Shown: piece after piece, positions 46,114-53,981 of the stretch
Layout of the letters: each line of letters begins with the position of its first letter
Numbering within the stretch: the first letter of the stretch is position 1
Assembly (NCBI RefSeq): GCF_042646085.1
Contig: NZ_JBHRSZ010000004.1
Span: forward strand, 310,001-374,000
DNA from: Litoribrevibacter euphylliae
GTDB taxonomy: Bacteria; Pseudomonadota; Gammaproteobacteria; Pseudomonadales; Litoribrevibacteraceae
Length of the DNA stretch: 64,000 bases
Reading direction: 5' to 3'
Translations under genes and position numbers: made by a program
The notes under the pieces: generated by a model
Databases searched by the model: none
The model's input: only the letters and a program-made list of their open reading frames with translations
What the model was told of the DNA's origin: nothing

Positions 46114-47268
46114 ATGAGCGATCTGCTTATTTTTCTAGCAATATTTCTGTCGCTTACAGTAGGCTGGCTTATCGGCCGTTATCAAGGCATTTTCCAAGTT
46201 CGTCATCATTCCGATAGTAATCTCCCTTCCAAATATTTTAAGGGTTTAAATTACCTTATTAATGAACAGCCTGATCAGGCGATTCATCACTTTATTACTC
46301 TTCTTGAAGACGATTCTGAATCTGTTGAACTTCAGCTTGTTCTTGCGAAGCTCTTTCGAAAGCAGGGAGAGCTGGATCGTGCTATTACTGTCCATCAAAG
46401 GTTACTGGCCCGTCCTGATCTTTCCGAAGAAATGCGTCAAAAAGTCCATGTGGAACTTGCCCAGGATTATTACAGTGGTGGTTTGCATGATCGGGCTGAA
46501 CAGTTGCTTCTGGAGGCGAATCAGCATGAGTCTGGCGAAGCAGTGCAGGCCTTGTTGTTTACGATTTGGGAAGAACAAAAGGAATGGTTGCAAATTATAG
46601 AGATGGCAAAGAGGTTTAAGTCATTACCTTCAAGTTTGGCCATCAGGGTTGTTGGTGCTTGCTGTGAGATGTCTGAAGCGAAACCAAGTGAAAGTTATTC
46701 TTATTTGAATTTGGCTGAAAAGTATCACGCTGAGAGCGTCATGTTACATTTTAGTTTTGCTCAAACACATTTGAGGGAAGGACATCCAAGAAAAGCGCTT
46801 AAACGTTTAAAGCGATTGATTATGCTGGATCAAAGCATGACACCCGTTGCGTTACCTTTGTTAAAGCGATGTTTTCAGGAAAAGGGGCTTTGGTTGACTT
46901 CTTATAAAGAGGTGCTTGAGGATTGGTATCAGGTTAATCCTTCAATTTCCGTTGTTGCTGAGTTAGTTTCATTAATTCAAAAGCAGGATGGAAAAGATGC
47001 AGCACTGATTTTTCTTACTGAGTATTTAAAAATTCGTCCCTCTATTCCTGGACTGGTTCAATTGGTAGACTTGCACCTCAAATCAGAACAGGAACATGAT
47101 CAAGCTACGATTAAGATGTTTCGAAACTTATGTTCTCAAATTATTGAGGAACGTAGTAAGTTTCAGTGTCAAAAATGCGGCTATCAAAGTAGTCGGTTGT
47201 ACTGGCAATGTCCTAATTGCCGTAAGTGGGAATCAATTCGACCTGTTTTTGGTTTAGAAGCAGAATAA
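46114..47268 (+). CDS. lapB: Lipopolysaccharide assembly protein B (LapB/YciM)
   Basis: This 384-residue protein has an N-terminal anchor (about 3-20) followed by TPR-type helical repeats and ends in a rubredoxin-like metal site of four Cys (352, 355, 366, 369). LapB guides FtsH to degrade LpxC and so limits LPS synthesis. The segment GLNYLINEQPDQAIHHFI is typical. Length matches E. coli LapB (389). Confidence 0.94.
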   Translation: MSDLLIFLAIFLSLTVGWLIGRYQGIFQVRHHSDSNLPSKYFKGLNYLINEQPDQAIHHFITLLEDDSESVELQLVLAKLFRKQGELDRAITVHQRLLARPDLSEEMRQKVHVELAQDYYSGGLHDRAEQLLLEANQHESGEAVQALLFTIWEEQKEWLQIIEMAKRFKSLPSSLAIRVVGACCEMSEAKPSESYSYLNLAEKYHAESVMLHFSFAQTHLREGHPRKALKRLKRLIMLDQSMTPVALPLLKRCFQEKGLWLTSYKEVLEDWYQVNPSISVVAELVSLIQKQDGKDAALIFLTEYLKIRPSIPGLVQLVDLHLKSEQEHDQATIKMFRNLCSQIIEERSKFQCQKCGYQSSRLYWQCPNCRKWESIRPVFGLEAE

Positions 47269-47289
47269 ACGCGATATTAACGAGGTTGT

Positions 47290-47988
47290 ATGAACAAACA
47301 AATAGTAGTTGCACTGGATTATCCAAGTCACGATGAAGCGATAGCAATGGCGCAAAAGCTAGATCCATCATTATGTCGCGTTAAGGTTGGGAAGGAGCTT
47401 TTCACTCGGTCTGGCCCTGCTATTATTGAAAGCCTTCATAGGCTTGGTTTTGATGTCTTTTTAGATCTGAAATTTCATGATATTCCAAATACTGTCGCTC
47501 AGGCTGTATTGGCAGCTGCTGAAATGGGTGTGTGGATGGTAAATGTTCATGCATCAGGCGGTCAGAAAATGATGGAAAGGACGGTTGAACTACTGGATCA
47601 GAAAGGGGTAGATAAACCATTGCTGATTGCGGTAACTGTCTTGACCAGTATGCAGAGAGACGACCTTACAGGTGTTGGGTTGGACGTAGAGCCGATCGAT
47701 CATGTGAAACGCTTGGCGCTTTTAACTGAGAAGAGTGGCTTTGATGGTGTTGTTTGTTCTGCTCAAGAAGCGCCAATGTTAAGGCAGGTGGTTTCTCCTG
47801 AGTTTAAATTAGTTACTCCAGGAATTCGTCCGATGGGAGCTTCTGCGGATGACCAGAAACGTATTGTCACGCCACAAGACGCTGTGCGAGATGGTAGTGA
47901 TTATCTGGTCATTGGGCGACCAATCACTCAGTCTGAAAATCCGGTTAAGACCTTAGAGGATATTTTAAGTGACATTAAAAATGCCTAA
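47290..47988 (+). CDS. pyrF: Orotidine 5'-phosphate decarboxylase PyrF
   Basis: This 232-residue TIM-barrel enzyme decarboxylates OMP to UMP, the last step of pyrimidine synthesis. The active-site block is DVFLDLKFHDIPNTVAQAV, with the Asp-Lys-Asp set. Phosphate-binding parts are LVTPGIRPMG and YLVIGRPITQS. It starts 21 bp after lapB and is the last gene of the ihfB run. Confidence 0.95.
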   Translation: MNKQIVVALDYPSHDEAIAMAQKLDPSLCRVKVGKELFTRSGPAIIESLHRLGFDVFLDLKFHDIPNTVAQAVLAAAEMGVWMVNVHASGGQKMMERTVELLDQKGVDKPLLIAVTVLTSMQRDDLTGVGLDVEPIDHVKRLALLTEKSGFDGVVCSAQEAPMLRQVVSPEFKLVTPGIRPMGASADDQKRIVTPQDAVRDGSDYLVIGRPITQSENPVKTLEDILSDIKNA

Positions 47989-48202
47989 GTCGCTATAGAT
48001 TCTTTTAATGATGAATTGGTAATTTTTCGTTTTATATATGCTGAGAAGGCTGAAACCAGCGCTCGTAAGTAGTAACTTTGAATGGATATGATTAAGCCAT
48101 TGTTATCATATCAGTCATACAAAATTACGATTTGATGAGATTCTGTGTCAGCACTTAGATTTATCTCCGTTACCTTCTGGGAACACGTTAAAGGAGATAA
48201 AT

Positions 48203-48454
48203 ATGAGAATAGTTTTTTTGTTCATTACACTTCTGAGTTCTTTTGCTCTTTGGGCAAGTGAAGTCATTAATGTTAACAGTGCCTCTCAAAAAGAGTTGGA
48301 AACACTCAATGGAGTCGGTCCTGTTATAGCTGAAAGGATTGTGCAATATCGTGAAAGTCATGGAAGTTTTTCAACCGTTGATGAGCTTCAGAAAGTTAAA
48401 GGAATCTCTGCCGCTTGGGTTGAAAAAAATAAGACGATTCTGGCTTCTCAATAG
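48203..48454 (+). CDS. ComEA-like periplasmic helix-hairpin-helix protein
   Basis: This 83-residue protein has a signal peptide (about 1-18, ending FALWAS) followed by one HhH DNA-binding unit, INVNSASQKELETLNGVGPV. ComEA binds incoming DNA in the periplasm in naturally competent cells, but many single-HhH proteins occur without proven competence. AAGGAG precedes the ATG at 48203. Its 3' end overlaps the start region of the next gene. Confidence 0.88.
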   Translation: MRIVFLFITLLSSFALWASEVINVNSASQKELETLNGVGPVIAERIVQYRESHGSFSTVDELQKVKGISAAWVEKNKTILASQ

Positions 48455-49094
48455 TAAGCTTGTTGGGATTCTTGTTATTGGATTAGGCGTGTCAGCCTGT
48501 ACCAGTAATTCATCTTTAGGGGTTGTTGGTAAGTCCCTCGAAATGGCTTTTATTGGCCACCCTGATGCACAATTTGATAGGGAATACATAGATAGTATTC
48601 CCTATGCCTCTATGATTTTAAAAATCGGCAAAGGTCCAAAGTCTTTAGTCGTTCATTCTAAAACTTCAAATGAAGACGTTCACTGGGTTGCTGCTGACTA
48701 TTCCTTATATGTGACTCGTCACGGACGTATAGTGAAAACAGCCAACCTTCCTATAAATCGGATGGGGTTTGAATCTCGTCATCAAGATCCAATCTGGCAA
48801 ATTCAGCAAGGTTTACCGTTCAATACTGAAGTTTATTACGAAGTTGATTTTCAGCCAGGTAACTTTTTTGCGACGCCTTTTCGGGCAACCTTTGAGTTCG
48901 ATGGAACAGAAACATTAGAAATTCTAGGGGAAACGTTCGAAACCGATCGTTATGTAGAGCGCTTTAAAAGTGAAAAACTGTACTGGGAAGAAGCAAATTA
49001 TTTCTGGTTTGATAAAGGTACTGGAAAGTTAAGGCAAACACTGCAGTTTGTTGATCCAAAAACGCCTGCGTTTCTAACTCAGAATGTTCGCTGA
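48420..49094 (+). CDS. YjbF/GfcB-like lipoprotein
   Basis: This lipoprotein has about 224 residues when started at TTG 48420, giving a fitting signal peptide MKKIRRFWLLNSKLVGIL and a lipobox GVSAC. In-frame ATGs at 48381 and 48360 would place the start deeper inside the upstream comEA-like gene. The start is therefore uncertain. The body has SMILKIGKGPKSLVVHSK, VTRHGRIVKTANLP and DPIWQIQ, as in YjbF/GfcB, part of exopolysaccharide systems. The usual partners yjbEGH are not present. The 3' end overlaps the minus-strand gene at 49074 by 21 bp. Confidence 0.8.
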   Translation: MKKIRRFWLLNSKLVGILVIGLGVSACTSNSSLGVVGKSLEMAFIGHPDAQFDREYIDSIPYASMILKIGKGPKSLVVHSKTSNEDVHWVAADYSLYVTRHGRIVKTANLPINRMGFESRHQDPIWQIQQGLPFNTEVYYEVDFQPGNFFATPFRATFEFDGTETLEILGETFETDRYVERFKSEKLYWEEANYFWFDKGTGKLRQTLQFVDPKTPAFLTQNVR

Positions 49095-49328
49095 TTGAGG
49101 ATTATCCATACAGTATTTCCTCAAAATTAGAAGCTCTTCAGTGTGAGGAGTTTGCACTTCTAATTCATTAAGACAAATATTAATAGCGCTTTTGCACTGT
49201 GAAGCTTCTTCAGCTGAGTGTGCTAGTTTCATGGCTTTGATCAGATAGCTAAGCGCAGCAGCGTAGTCATGATCCTCTTCGGCCATGAACGCAATACTGA
49301 TGCATTGTTCAAATGTGTTACCTAGCAT
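49074..49328 (-). CDS. Small protein of unknown function (possible)
   Basis: This frame of 84 residues is helical and resembles a single TPR-like pair (YAAALSYLIKAMKLAHSAEE). It starts at ATG 49328 without a strong ribosome-binding site and overlaps the end of the lipoprotein gene by 21 bp. Coding is likely but not certain. Confidence 0.5.
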   Translation of the reverse strand: MLGNTFEQCISIAFMAEEDHDYAAALSYLIKAMKLAHSAEEASQCKSAINICLNELEVQTPHTEELLILRKYCMDNPQSANILS

Positions 49329-49379
49329 ATTTTGAAACCTAAATTTTGATATAAAAACTATAACTGGTTCACATTTCTA

Positions 49380-49416
49380 ATATGTTTTAAAAGTGAGAAA
49401 AATTTTTAAAACATAT
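49380..49416. repeat. Perfect 13-bp inverted repeat
   Basis: Arms ATATGTTTTAAAA and TTTTAAAACATAT enclose an 11-nt loop. There is no GC-rich part, so it is not a classical terminator; it may be a protein-binding site or an mRNA hairpin. Confidence 0.7.
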
Positions 49417-49623
49417 ATCACTAAGTAAGCAAATATCCAAACAAGTAACTGAATGTCATTACTATATGATCTTTCGCTCATCTTCTTTGCTATTCGATAA
49501 TGATTGTTTAAGCACTTCTTACTCTTATCAACAGCAATATCGACCTTTGTTCACTTAGCTTTACCGATTTAAGTAAGAAATAGATGTAAATGTGCATGCT
49601 GCTTAAAAACTTTAAAAAAGGGC

Positions 49624-49651
49624 TTGCATTGAATTAGTAGCTATGTAGAAT
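49624..49651 (+). promoter_or_regulatory. Candidate promoter of the tRNA-Val/tRNA-Asp unit
   Basis: TTGCAT (49624-49629) and TAGAAT (49646-49651) are 16 bp apart, about 45 bp before tRNA-Val. Confidence 0.6.
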
Positions 49652-49695
49652 ACTCCTCCACGAAATGAGAGGCAGTTATCAGTACTGTTGATTTC

Positions 49696-49771
49696 GGGTG
49701 GTTAGCTCAGTTGGGAGAGCATCGCCCTTACAAGGCGAGGGTCACAGGTTCGAGCCCTGTACCACCCACCA
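49696..49771 (+). tRNA. tRNA-Val (anticodon TAC)
   Basis: It has a 76-nt cloverleaf with encoded CCA. The acceptor is GGGTGGT/ACCACCC and the anticodon arm is TCGCC-CTTACAA-GGCGA. Confidence 0.97.
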
Positions 49772-49782
49772 TATCTCATTGC

Positions 49783-49859
49783 GGAGCAGTAGTTCAGTTG
49801 GTTAGAATACCGGCCTGTCACGCCGGGGGTCGCGGGTTCGAGTCCCGTCTGTTCCGCCA
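49783..49859 (+). tRNA. tRNA-Asp (anticodon GTC)
   Basis: It has a 77-nt cloverleaf with encoded CCA. The acceptor is GGAGCAG/CTGTTCC with one G-U pair and the anticodon arm is CCGGC-CTGTCAC-GCCGG. It starts 11 nt after tRNA-Val; T-rich sequence follows without a clear hairpin. Confidence 0.97.
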
Positions 49860-49893
49860 TTTTCCTTTCTTTTATGTTGTTAGCAATAACACA

Positions 49894-50775
49894 TTAATCT
49901 TCAATCAAGCTTTTTAGATTTTCTGCCATCCAGTTAAGTGCTGGACCAGGTGTTCTGTTTTTTTGCATAACTCTGTCGATCGGAGGACTCCAAGGTTTGT
50001 GATCGAAGCTCAAGGTTAATTCTTTCAGACTCTTATTTTCTATACCTTGTTCTGCCATGTGTTGTGGCAGATAAGCCCATCCCATTCCTTGTTTCACTAA
50101 CTCCGATTGCATAAAGAAGTTGTTACTCCACCAGCGTTGAGCTGAAAGAGGCGCAAACTGGGCGAGTTCGCGTCCATCGACCCCTTTTAAAAGAATCTGT
50201 CGATGAGGAAGCAGATCAGACACTTTTACTGACTTTAACTGTGCCAATGGATGCTCTGGGCTAACAACAGCATAAAACGGCAAATTGCCTAAAAAGCACA
50301 GATCAACTTCTTTAGGGAAGACAAAGTCACAAAACATTAGCCCGATGTCAGCTCTTCCTGATTGAACCGTCGTAGCAACGTCCGGACTTGCAATCGATAG
50401 AATTTCCAACGCCGTTGCAGGAAAACGTTCGGTAAACTGAGATAAAATCGATTGTAGTGAAGGGGAGAAAATCGCATCGTCCATAGCCAATACGAGACTG
50501 GCTTCCTGATCACAAGTCATGGCCTTGGCTGCTGTGAGTAATTCATCCGTCTGCATCAATACGGCATTCGCGTAATTGAGCAGTCGTTCCCCTTGCGGTG
50601 TAAGTGTGGGTCGATGTTTGCTTCGATCAAATAATTGTGAACCAAGATCGATTTCAAGATTGGCAATACCTTGGCTGATAGCAGACTGGGCTTTATTTAA
50701 CTTTCTGGCGCAAGCAGAAAAAGAGCCTGTTTCAGCTGCGATTACAAACATTCGTAAATATTCCAGATTTTGCAT
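49894..50775 (-). CDS. LysR-family regulator, AceR-like
   Basis: This 293-residue protein has an N-terminal winged helix (MQNLEYLRMFVIAAETGSFS, SACARKLNKAQSAISQGIAN) and a periplasmic-binding-type effector domain (about 90-290). It is divergent from a PACE-type efflux gene with 104 bp between them, the same layout as aceR-aceI. A 9-bp-arm inverted repeat lies in that gap. It probably activates the efflux gene in response to its substrate; this is inference from context. Confidence 0.88.
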   Translation of the reverse strand: MQNLEYLRMFVIAAETGSFSACARKLNKAQSAISQGIANLEIDLGSQLFDRSKHRPTLTPQGERLLNYANAVLMQTDELLTAAKAMTCDQEASLVLAMDDAIFSPSLQSILSQFTERFPATALEILSIASPDVATTVQSGRADIGLMFCDFVFPKEVDLCFLGNLPFYAVVSPEHPLAQLKSVKVSDLLPHRQILLKGVDGRELAQFAPLSAQRWWSNNFFMQSELVKQGMGWAYLPQHMAEQGIENKSLKELTLSFDHKPWSPPIDRVMQKNRTPGPALNWMAENLKSLIED

Positions 50776-50803
50776 TCGAAAGTTGCTCGGTTTTATCTAT
50801 AAG

Positions 50804-50828
50804 TAAAAGTGATAGTAACTCACTTTTA
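50804..50828. promoter_or_regulatory. Inverted repeat, candidate LysR operator
   Basis: The perfect 9-bp arms TAAAAGTGA and TCACTTTTA are separated by 7 nt. The right arm overlaps the -35 position for a TATACT -10 box at 50846-50851 of the PACE gene, as expected for an activator working at a weak -35. Confidence 0.6.
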
Positions 50829-50879
50829 AGTATCTGCAATCGAAATATACTGCCGCTTATTATTTAGGAGGTAGTAGTA

Positions 50880-51317
50880 ATGTCGAAATCTGAACGCGTA
50901 TTCCACAGTATTCTGTTTGAGGTGGTTGCTTTAGTTATCTTGTCCGCACTGGCGTTTCTTGTGACCGGACGAGATCCAATGCATTTAACCGGATTGGCGT
51001 TAAGCCTTTCATTGATTGCAATGGCGTGGAACTACGTTTTTAACATTTTGTTTGATAGAGCATTTGGTCAAGATCGAGCGAGCAGGGGATTAAGAATCAG
51101 AATAGGGCACGCTGTCTTGTTTGAATTAGGAATGCTGATATTTTCGTTCCCCGTTATCATGTGGGTCATGGACATGGGATTCTGGAATGTATTGCTGATG
51201 GATATTGGGGTCGTGGTTTTCTTCTTAATCTATGCCGTATCATTTAACTGGATCTATGATGTAATTCGACATAAGTGGTTTGTAAACGTAGGACAGAAAG
51301 CTGGCTTATCTCTTTAA
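50880..51317 (+). CDS. PACE-family efflux transporter (AceI-like)
   Basis: This 145-residue inner-membrane protein has four helices arranged as two bacterial transmembrane pair units (about 1-70 and 72-142). It opens MSKSERVFHSILFEVVALVI, with the conserved Glu in helix 1. The repeats carry WNYVFNILFDRAFG and FNWIYDVIRHKW. AceI and relatives export chlorhexidine and short-chain diamines by proton exchange. AGGAGGTAG precedes the ATG. The regulator is the divergent LysR gene. Confidence 0.92.
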   Translation: MSKSERVFHSILFEVVALVILSALAFLVTGRDPMHLTGLALSLSLIAMAWNYVFNILFDRAFGQDRASRGLRIRIGHAVLFELGMLIFSFPVIMWVMDMGFWNVLLMDIGVVVFFLIYAVSFNWIYDVIRHKWFVNVGQKAGLSL

Positions 51318-51387
51318 TAACATCCTGGTGCTGTGTGTGGGCTTCTTTAGGTATTCAAAGCCACTGTTGGAAGAGGGCGTGATAAAC

Positions 51388-51418
51388 AAAACGGAGAGCT
51401 TAATACTCTCCGTTTTTC
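51388..51418. terminator. Terminator between the PACE and sigma-factor genes
   Basis: Arms ACGGAGAG and CTCTCCGT with a 7-nt loop and flanking A- and T-runs lie between convergent genes, so it can act in both directions. Confidence 0.87.
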
Positions 51419-51424
51419 TTTTTA

Positions 51425-52198
51425 CTAAATGGCAGGAACAAGATTAATATCTTCAAGCCCTTTCTGGTGAGTAATGATGTCTCGTGCTCGATTGATCCGA
51501 GAGCGAACAGTTCCGATTGGAATGGCTTGAATATCTGCAATTTGCTGATAACTTAAGCCATGCATTTCTCTATAAACAAAGGTTTCTCTTAAGTCTTTGG
51601 ATAACTGACTGATGCCTTCCTCTAACTTTTCTGTGAGTTGTTGATCCAATAAGTGTTCTTCTGGCGAATAACTTGGATTTGTCAGGTTCAGAGGCGAGTC
51701 TTCATTATATGAATCCTGTAGAAACTCTTTGTCAGAAGAAGAGGGTTCAAACGCCTTCTTCTTAATAATTTCACGTTTGACCGCTGAGATTGCTGTGTTC
51801 TGAGCGATTCGATAGAGCCAGCTATAGAACTGAGCATCACCTCGGAAATTCTTCAGAGCTTTATAAACGCTTAACCAGGTCTCCTGGAGTATGTCGTCCA
51901 CATCGTCTCGGTGAAAGATGATCCGAGATACCATGTTTCTCAATTTACGTTCATATTTATGAACTAAGTGATTAAACACTTCGGTCTTACCCGATTGAAA
52001 TTGCTGAACCCAGATTTGATCTTGAGTCAGTGTTTTTTCATGACTGGCTTCGTTGGCCGCTTTCGCCGTTTTTAGCATCTGATCCAGCTGAAATGCATAT
52101 TGAACACTCGACAAGTTCTCTGGGAGCTGACTCTTTTGGCAGTCGTTAAGATTGTTCAAGCTACCTGAGCATGGTTGTTCGACAGTGCTGCTGATCAT
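51425..52198 (-). CDS. RpoE-like ECF sigma factor with an N-terminal extension
   Basis: This protein has 257 residues. Sigma region 2 (about 62-135) reads WVQQFQSGKTEVFNHLVHKY, DDVDDILQETWLSVYKALKN, FRGDAQFYSWLYRIAQNTA. Region 4 (about 190-245) reads LRETFVYREMHGLSYQQIA, IPIGTVRSRINRARDII. This is the RpoE (ECF02) pattern. E. coli RpoE has about 191 residues, so the extra N-terminal about 55-60 residues and a longer linker (about 145-190) stand out. No rseA-type anti-sigma gene follows. It is divergent from a TetR regulator; two palindromes lie between. Confidence 0.9.
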   Translation of the reverse strand: MISSTVEQPCSGSLNNLNDCQKSQLPENLSSVQYAFQLDQMLKTAKAANEASHEKTLTQDQIWVQQFQSGKTEVFNHLVHKYERKLRNMVSRIIFHRDDVDDILQETWLSVYKALKNFRGDAQFYSWLYRIAQNTAISAVKREIIKKKAFEPSSSDKEFLQDSYNEDSPLNLTNPSYSPEEHLLDQQLTEKLEEGISQLSKDLRETFVYREMHGLSYQQIADIQAIPIGTVRSRINRARDIITHQKGLEDINLVPAI

Positions 52199-52300
52199 CT
52201 TTCTCTCCTAATGTTATCTGCTAAACGGCGGTTTTGGGGTTTAAATTCCTTTAAGCGGTCTGGTCACGCATAAGGGTAAAAAGCCGAGTAAAATAGTTGG

Positions 52301-52316
52301 TGTACAGATCTGTACA
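52301..52316. promoter_or_regulatory. 16-bp perfect palindrome, candidate TetR operator 1
   Basis: The sequence TGTACAGATCTGTACA is its own reverse complement. It lies between the divergent sigma-factor and TetR genes. Confidence 0.6.
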
Positions 52317-52333
52317 TTTGTGACTAGGTTAAG

Positions 52334-52349
52334 TGTACAGATCTGTTCA
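52334..52349. promoter_or_regulatory. 16-bp near-perfect palindrome, candidate TetR operator 2
   Basis: TGTACAGATCTGTTCA differs by one base from the first copy. The two centres are 33 bp apart, about three helical turns. On the minus strand a TTGACT hexamer (52354-52349) stands directly before it, so the site would lie between the -35 and -10 of a promoter facing the sigma-factor gene. Confidence 0.55.
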
Positions 52350-52483
52350 GTCAAGACGTTTTTAATTTAAAAATTCGATCACATAAAACGAACTTTGTGA
52401 TGATTGTGGTAACCTATGCATTAATAACTTCGTTTTTTCTCATACGCTTTTTACGCGTTTGTGTGAGTAAGTGAACCTAACAA

Positions 52484-53062
52484 ATGACCTCAACTAAAAA
52501 AGAATTGCTGCTTGAAACAGCCTTAAATCTCTTCAATGAGCATGGCTTTCATAACACTGGAATAGACATGGTTCAGTCCGTTTCTGGTGTCTCCAAAACA
52601 ACAATGTATAAATATTTCAAGTCTAAGGATGAGTTGATTCTTGAAGTTTTACGCATGCGCCATGATCGATTTTCAGAATGGATGGATGACCGAGTCGCTG
52701 AGTTTTCCAAGTCCTATCCCGATAAGCCATGTGGCAAGTTAAGAGCCATGTTCGACGCCCTGAATGAATGGATTCAAAGAGATTCATTCTGTGGTTGTAA
52801 TTTCATCAATGCCTGTGCTGAATTTACCTGTTGTAATCATCCGATACATAAATTGGCAACTGAACATAAGTTGTCGACTCAAAGCTATATCGAAAATTTA
52901 TTGAATGAAGCCAATATTCCGCAGAGCAAAGAACTTTCTGTCCAAATCGCCTTACTGATGGACGGAGCCATTGTTTATGCGCACACCGTTGGTCAGAAAG
53001 AGGCCGCAGCAATTGCCAAGGACATGATGGTGGTTTTGCTTGAGGCCGTTGCCTGTAAATAA
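52484..53062 (+). CDS. TetR-family transcription regulator
   Basis: This 192-residue protein has the TetR helix-turn-helix at residues 10-50 (ALNLFNEHGFHNTGIDMVQS, VSGVSKTTMYKYFKSKDELI). The ligand-binding part contains FCGCNFINACAEFTCC, a Cys-rich stretch with five Cys in about 16 residues, which could sense thiol-reactive compounds (inference). The likely targets are its own promoter and the divergent sigma-factor gene through the two palindromes. Confidence 0.9.
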   Translation: MTSTKKELLLETALNLFNEHGFHNTGIDMVQSVSGVSKTTMYKYFKSKDELILEVLRMRHDRFSEWMDDRVAEFSKSYPDKPCGKLRAMFDALNEWIQRDSFCGCNFINACAEFTCCNHPIHKLATEHKLSTQSYIENLLNEANIPQSKELSVQIALLMDGAIVYAHTVGQKEAAAIAKDMMVVLLEAVACK

Positions 53063-53152
53063 TCTTACTCAATACTAATTAGTTTATTTAGGCTTTGCAT
53101 TTCTGCTGCATACGATGTTTTATAGAAGAAAGTGAAAGACAGGGAGTCTTTT

Positions 53153-53974
53153 ATGCATCGTATGTATTGTAAGCATCATAGTTACCGTTTCGTATCTGTT
53201 CGAATCTTTCTTTGTGTGATCGCTTTACTTTGCCTAAGTCAGACTTTTTCTGCTTCGGCGGAAGAGCAGAAGCCCAGGCTGACTTACTTTGTTATTACCC
53301 AGCAGGCTCGACCTTTTCAGATGGATGGTGAGCCCTCAGACGGGCAGGGTGTGGTCTCTGACCTCGTCGCTGAAGTACTTTCCAAAGCAGACATTGTTTG
53401 GAAAGTTGAGGCTTTGCCATTTCGTCGAATGATCCGAAAGATGGAACAAACTCGTGACGGTCAATGGATTGCTTTAGGCTCTCCGGCATGGTCGGGTATT
53501 CAATCGGAGCGTCTTTCTGCCACTCCGGTGTCTTATGCTCATCATGTCGCTTTAGTTTCAAAAAGTGTTGAAGACGCTTCCTTTGATATCTTCCAACTCT
53601 CCCAATTTAAGAGTAAAAACGCTGTTCTATTGTTTGGCTTTGATTACCCTGGTTTAGATCGTTTTCTTAATCAGCACCAAATGACCACCCAATATGCTAA
53701 GAGTTACGATTCTGCTTTTAGGTTAGTCAGACGGGATCACCAACATTCGATTTTTATCGAAATGGAAAGCAGAATCGATTACAACCTTAAGCAATTGAAT
53801 ACGCCTAAAACACAGTTTTATCGAATCGATATGTCCAGCGTGATACCTGATTATTCAATTCATCTAGCCTATTCGCCAGGGCTTGATGAAGACATTGTTG
53901 CATTGCTGGATGCCGAGATTTTGCGTCTAAAAGCTTCCGGTCAATTACGAAACATCATTGCTCGCTACCAGTAG
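53153..53974 (+). CDS. Periplasmic solute-binding-like protein (SBP family 3)
   Basis: This 273-residue protein starts at ATG 53153 with GGGAG upstream. The signal peptide (about 1-35) ends SASAEE. The body has the two-lobed SBP_bac_3 pattern: WKVEALPFRRMIRKMEQ and a C-terminal LDAEILRLKASGQLRNII. No permease or ATPase genes adjoin it, so uptake cannot be claimed; such proteins may feed sensors instead. It ends 7 bp before the convergent metallo-hydrolase gene with no obvious terminator. Confidence 0.8.
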   Translation: MHRMYCKHHSYRFVSVRIFLCVIALLCLSQTFSASAEEQKPRLTYFVITQQARPFQMDGEPSDGQGVVSDLVAEVLSKADIVWKVEALPFRRMIRKMEQTRDGQWIALGSPAWSGIQSERLSATPVSYAHHVALVSKSVEDASFDIFQLSQFKSKNAVLLFGFDYPGLDRFLNQHQMTTQYAKSYDSAFRLVRRDHQHSIFIEMESRIDYNLKQLNTPKTQFYRIDMSSVIPDYSIHLAYSPGLDEDIVALLDAEILRLKASGQLRNIIARYQ

Positions 53975-53981
53975 TATCATC

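Larger units (their letters stand above)
49329..49695. other. 367-bp gap: AT-rich, one long inverted repeat, tRNA promoter
   Basis: I find no convincing protein gene. The stretch holds an AT-rich perfect inverted repeat (49380-49416) and, at its right end, the promoter of the tRNA-Val/tRNA-Asp unit (49624-49651). Confidence 0.6.
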
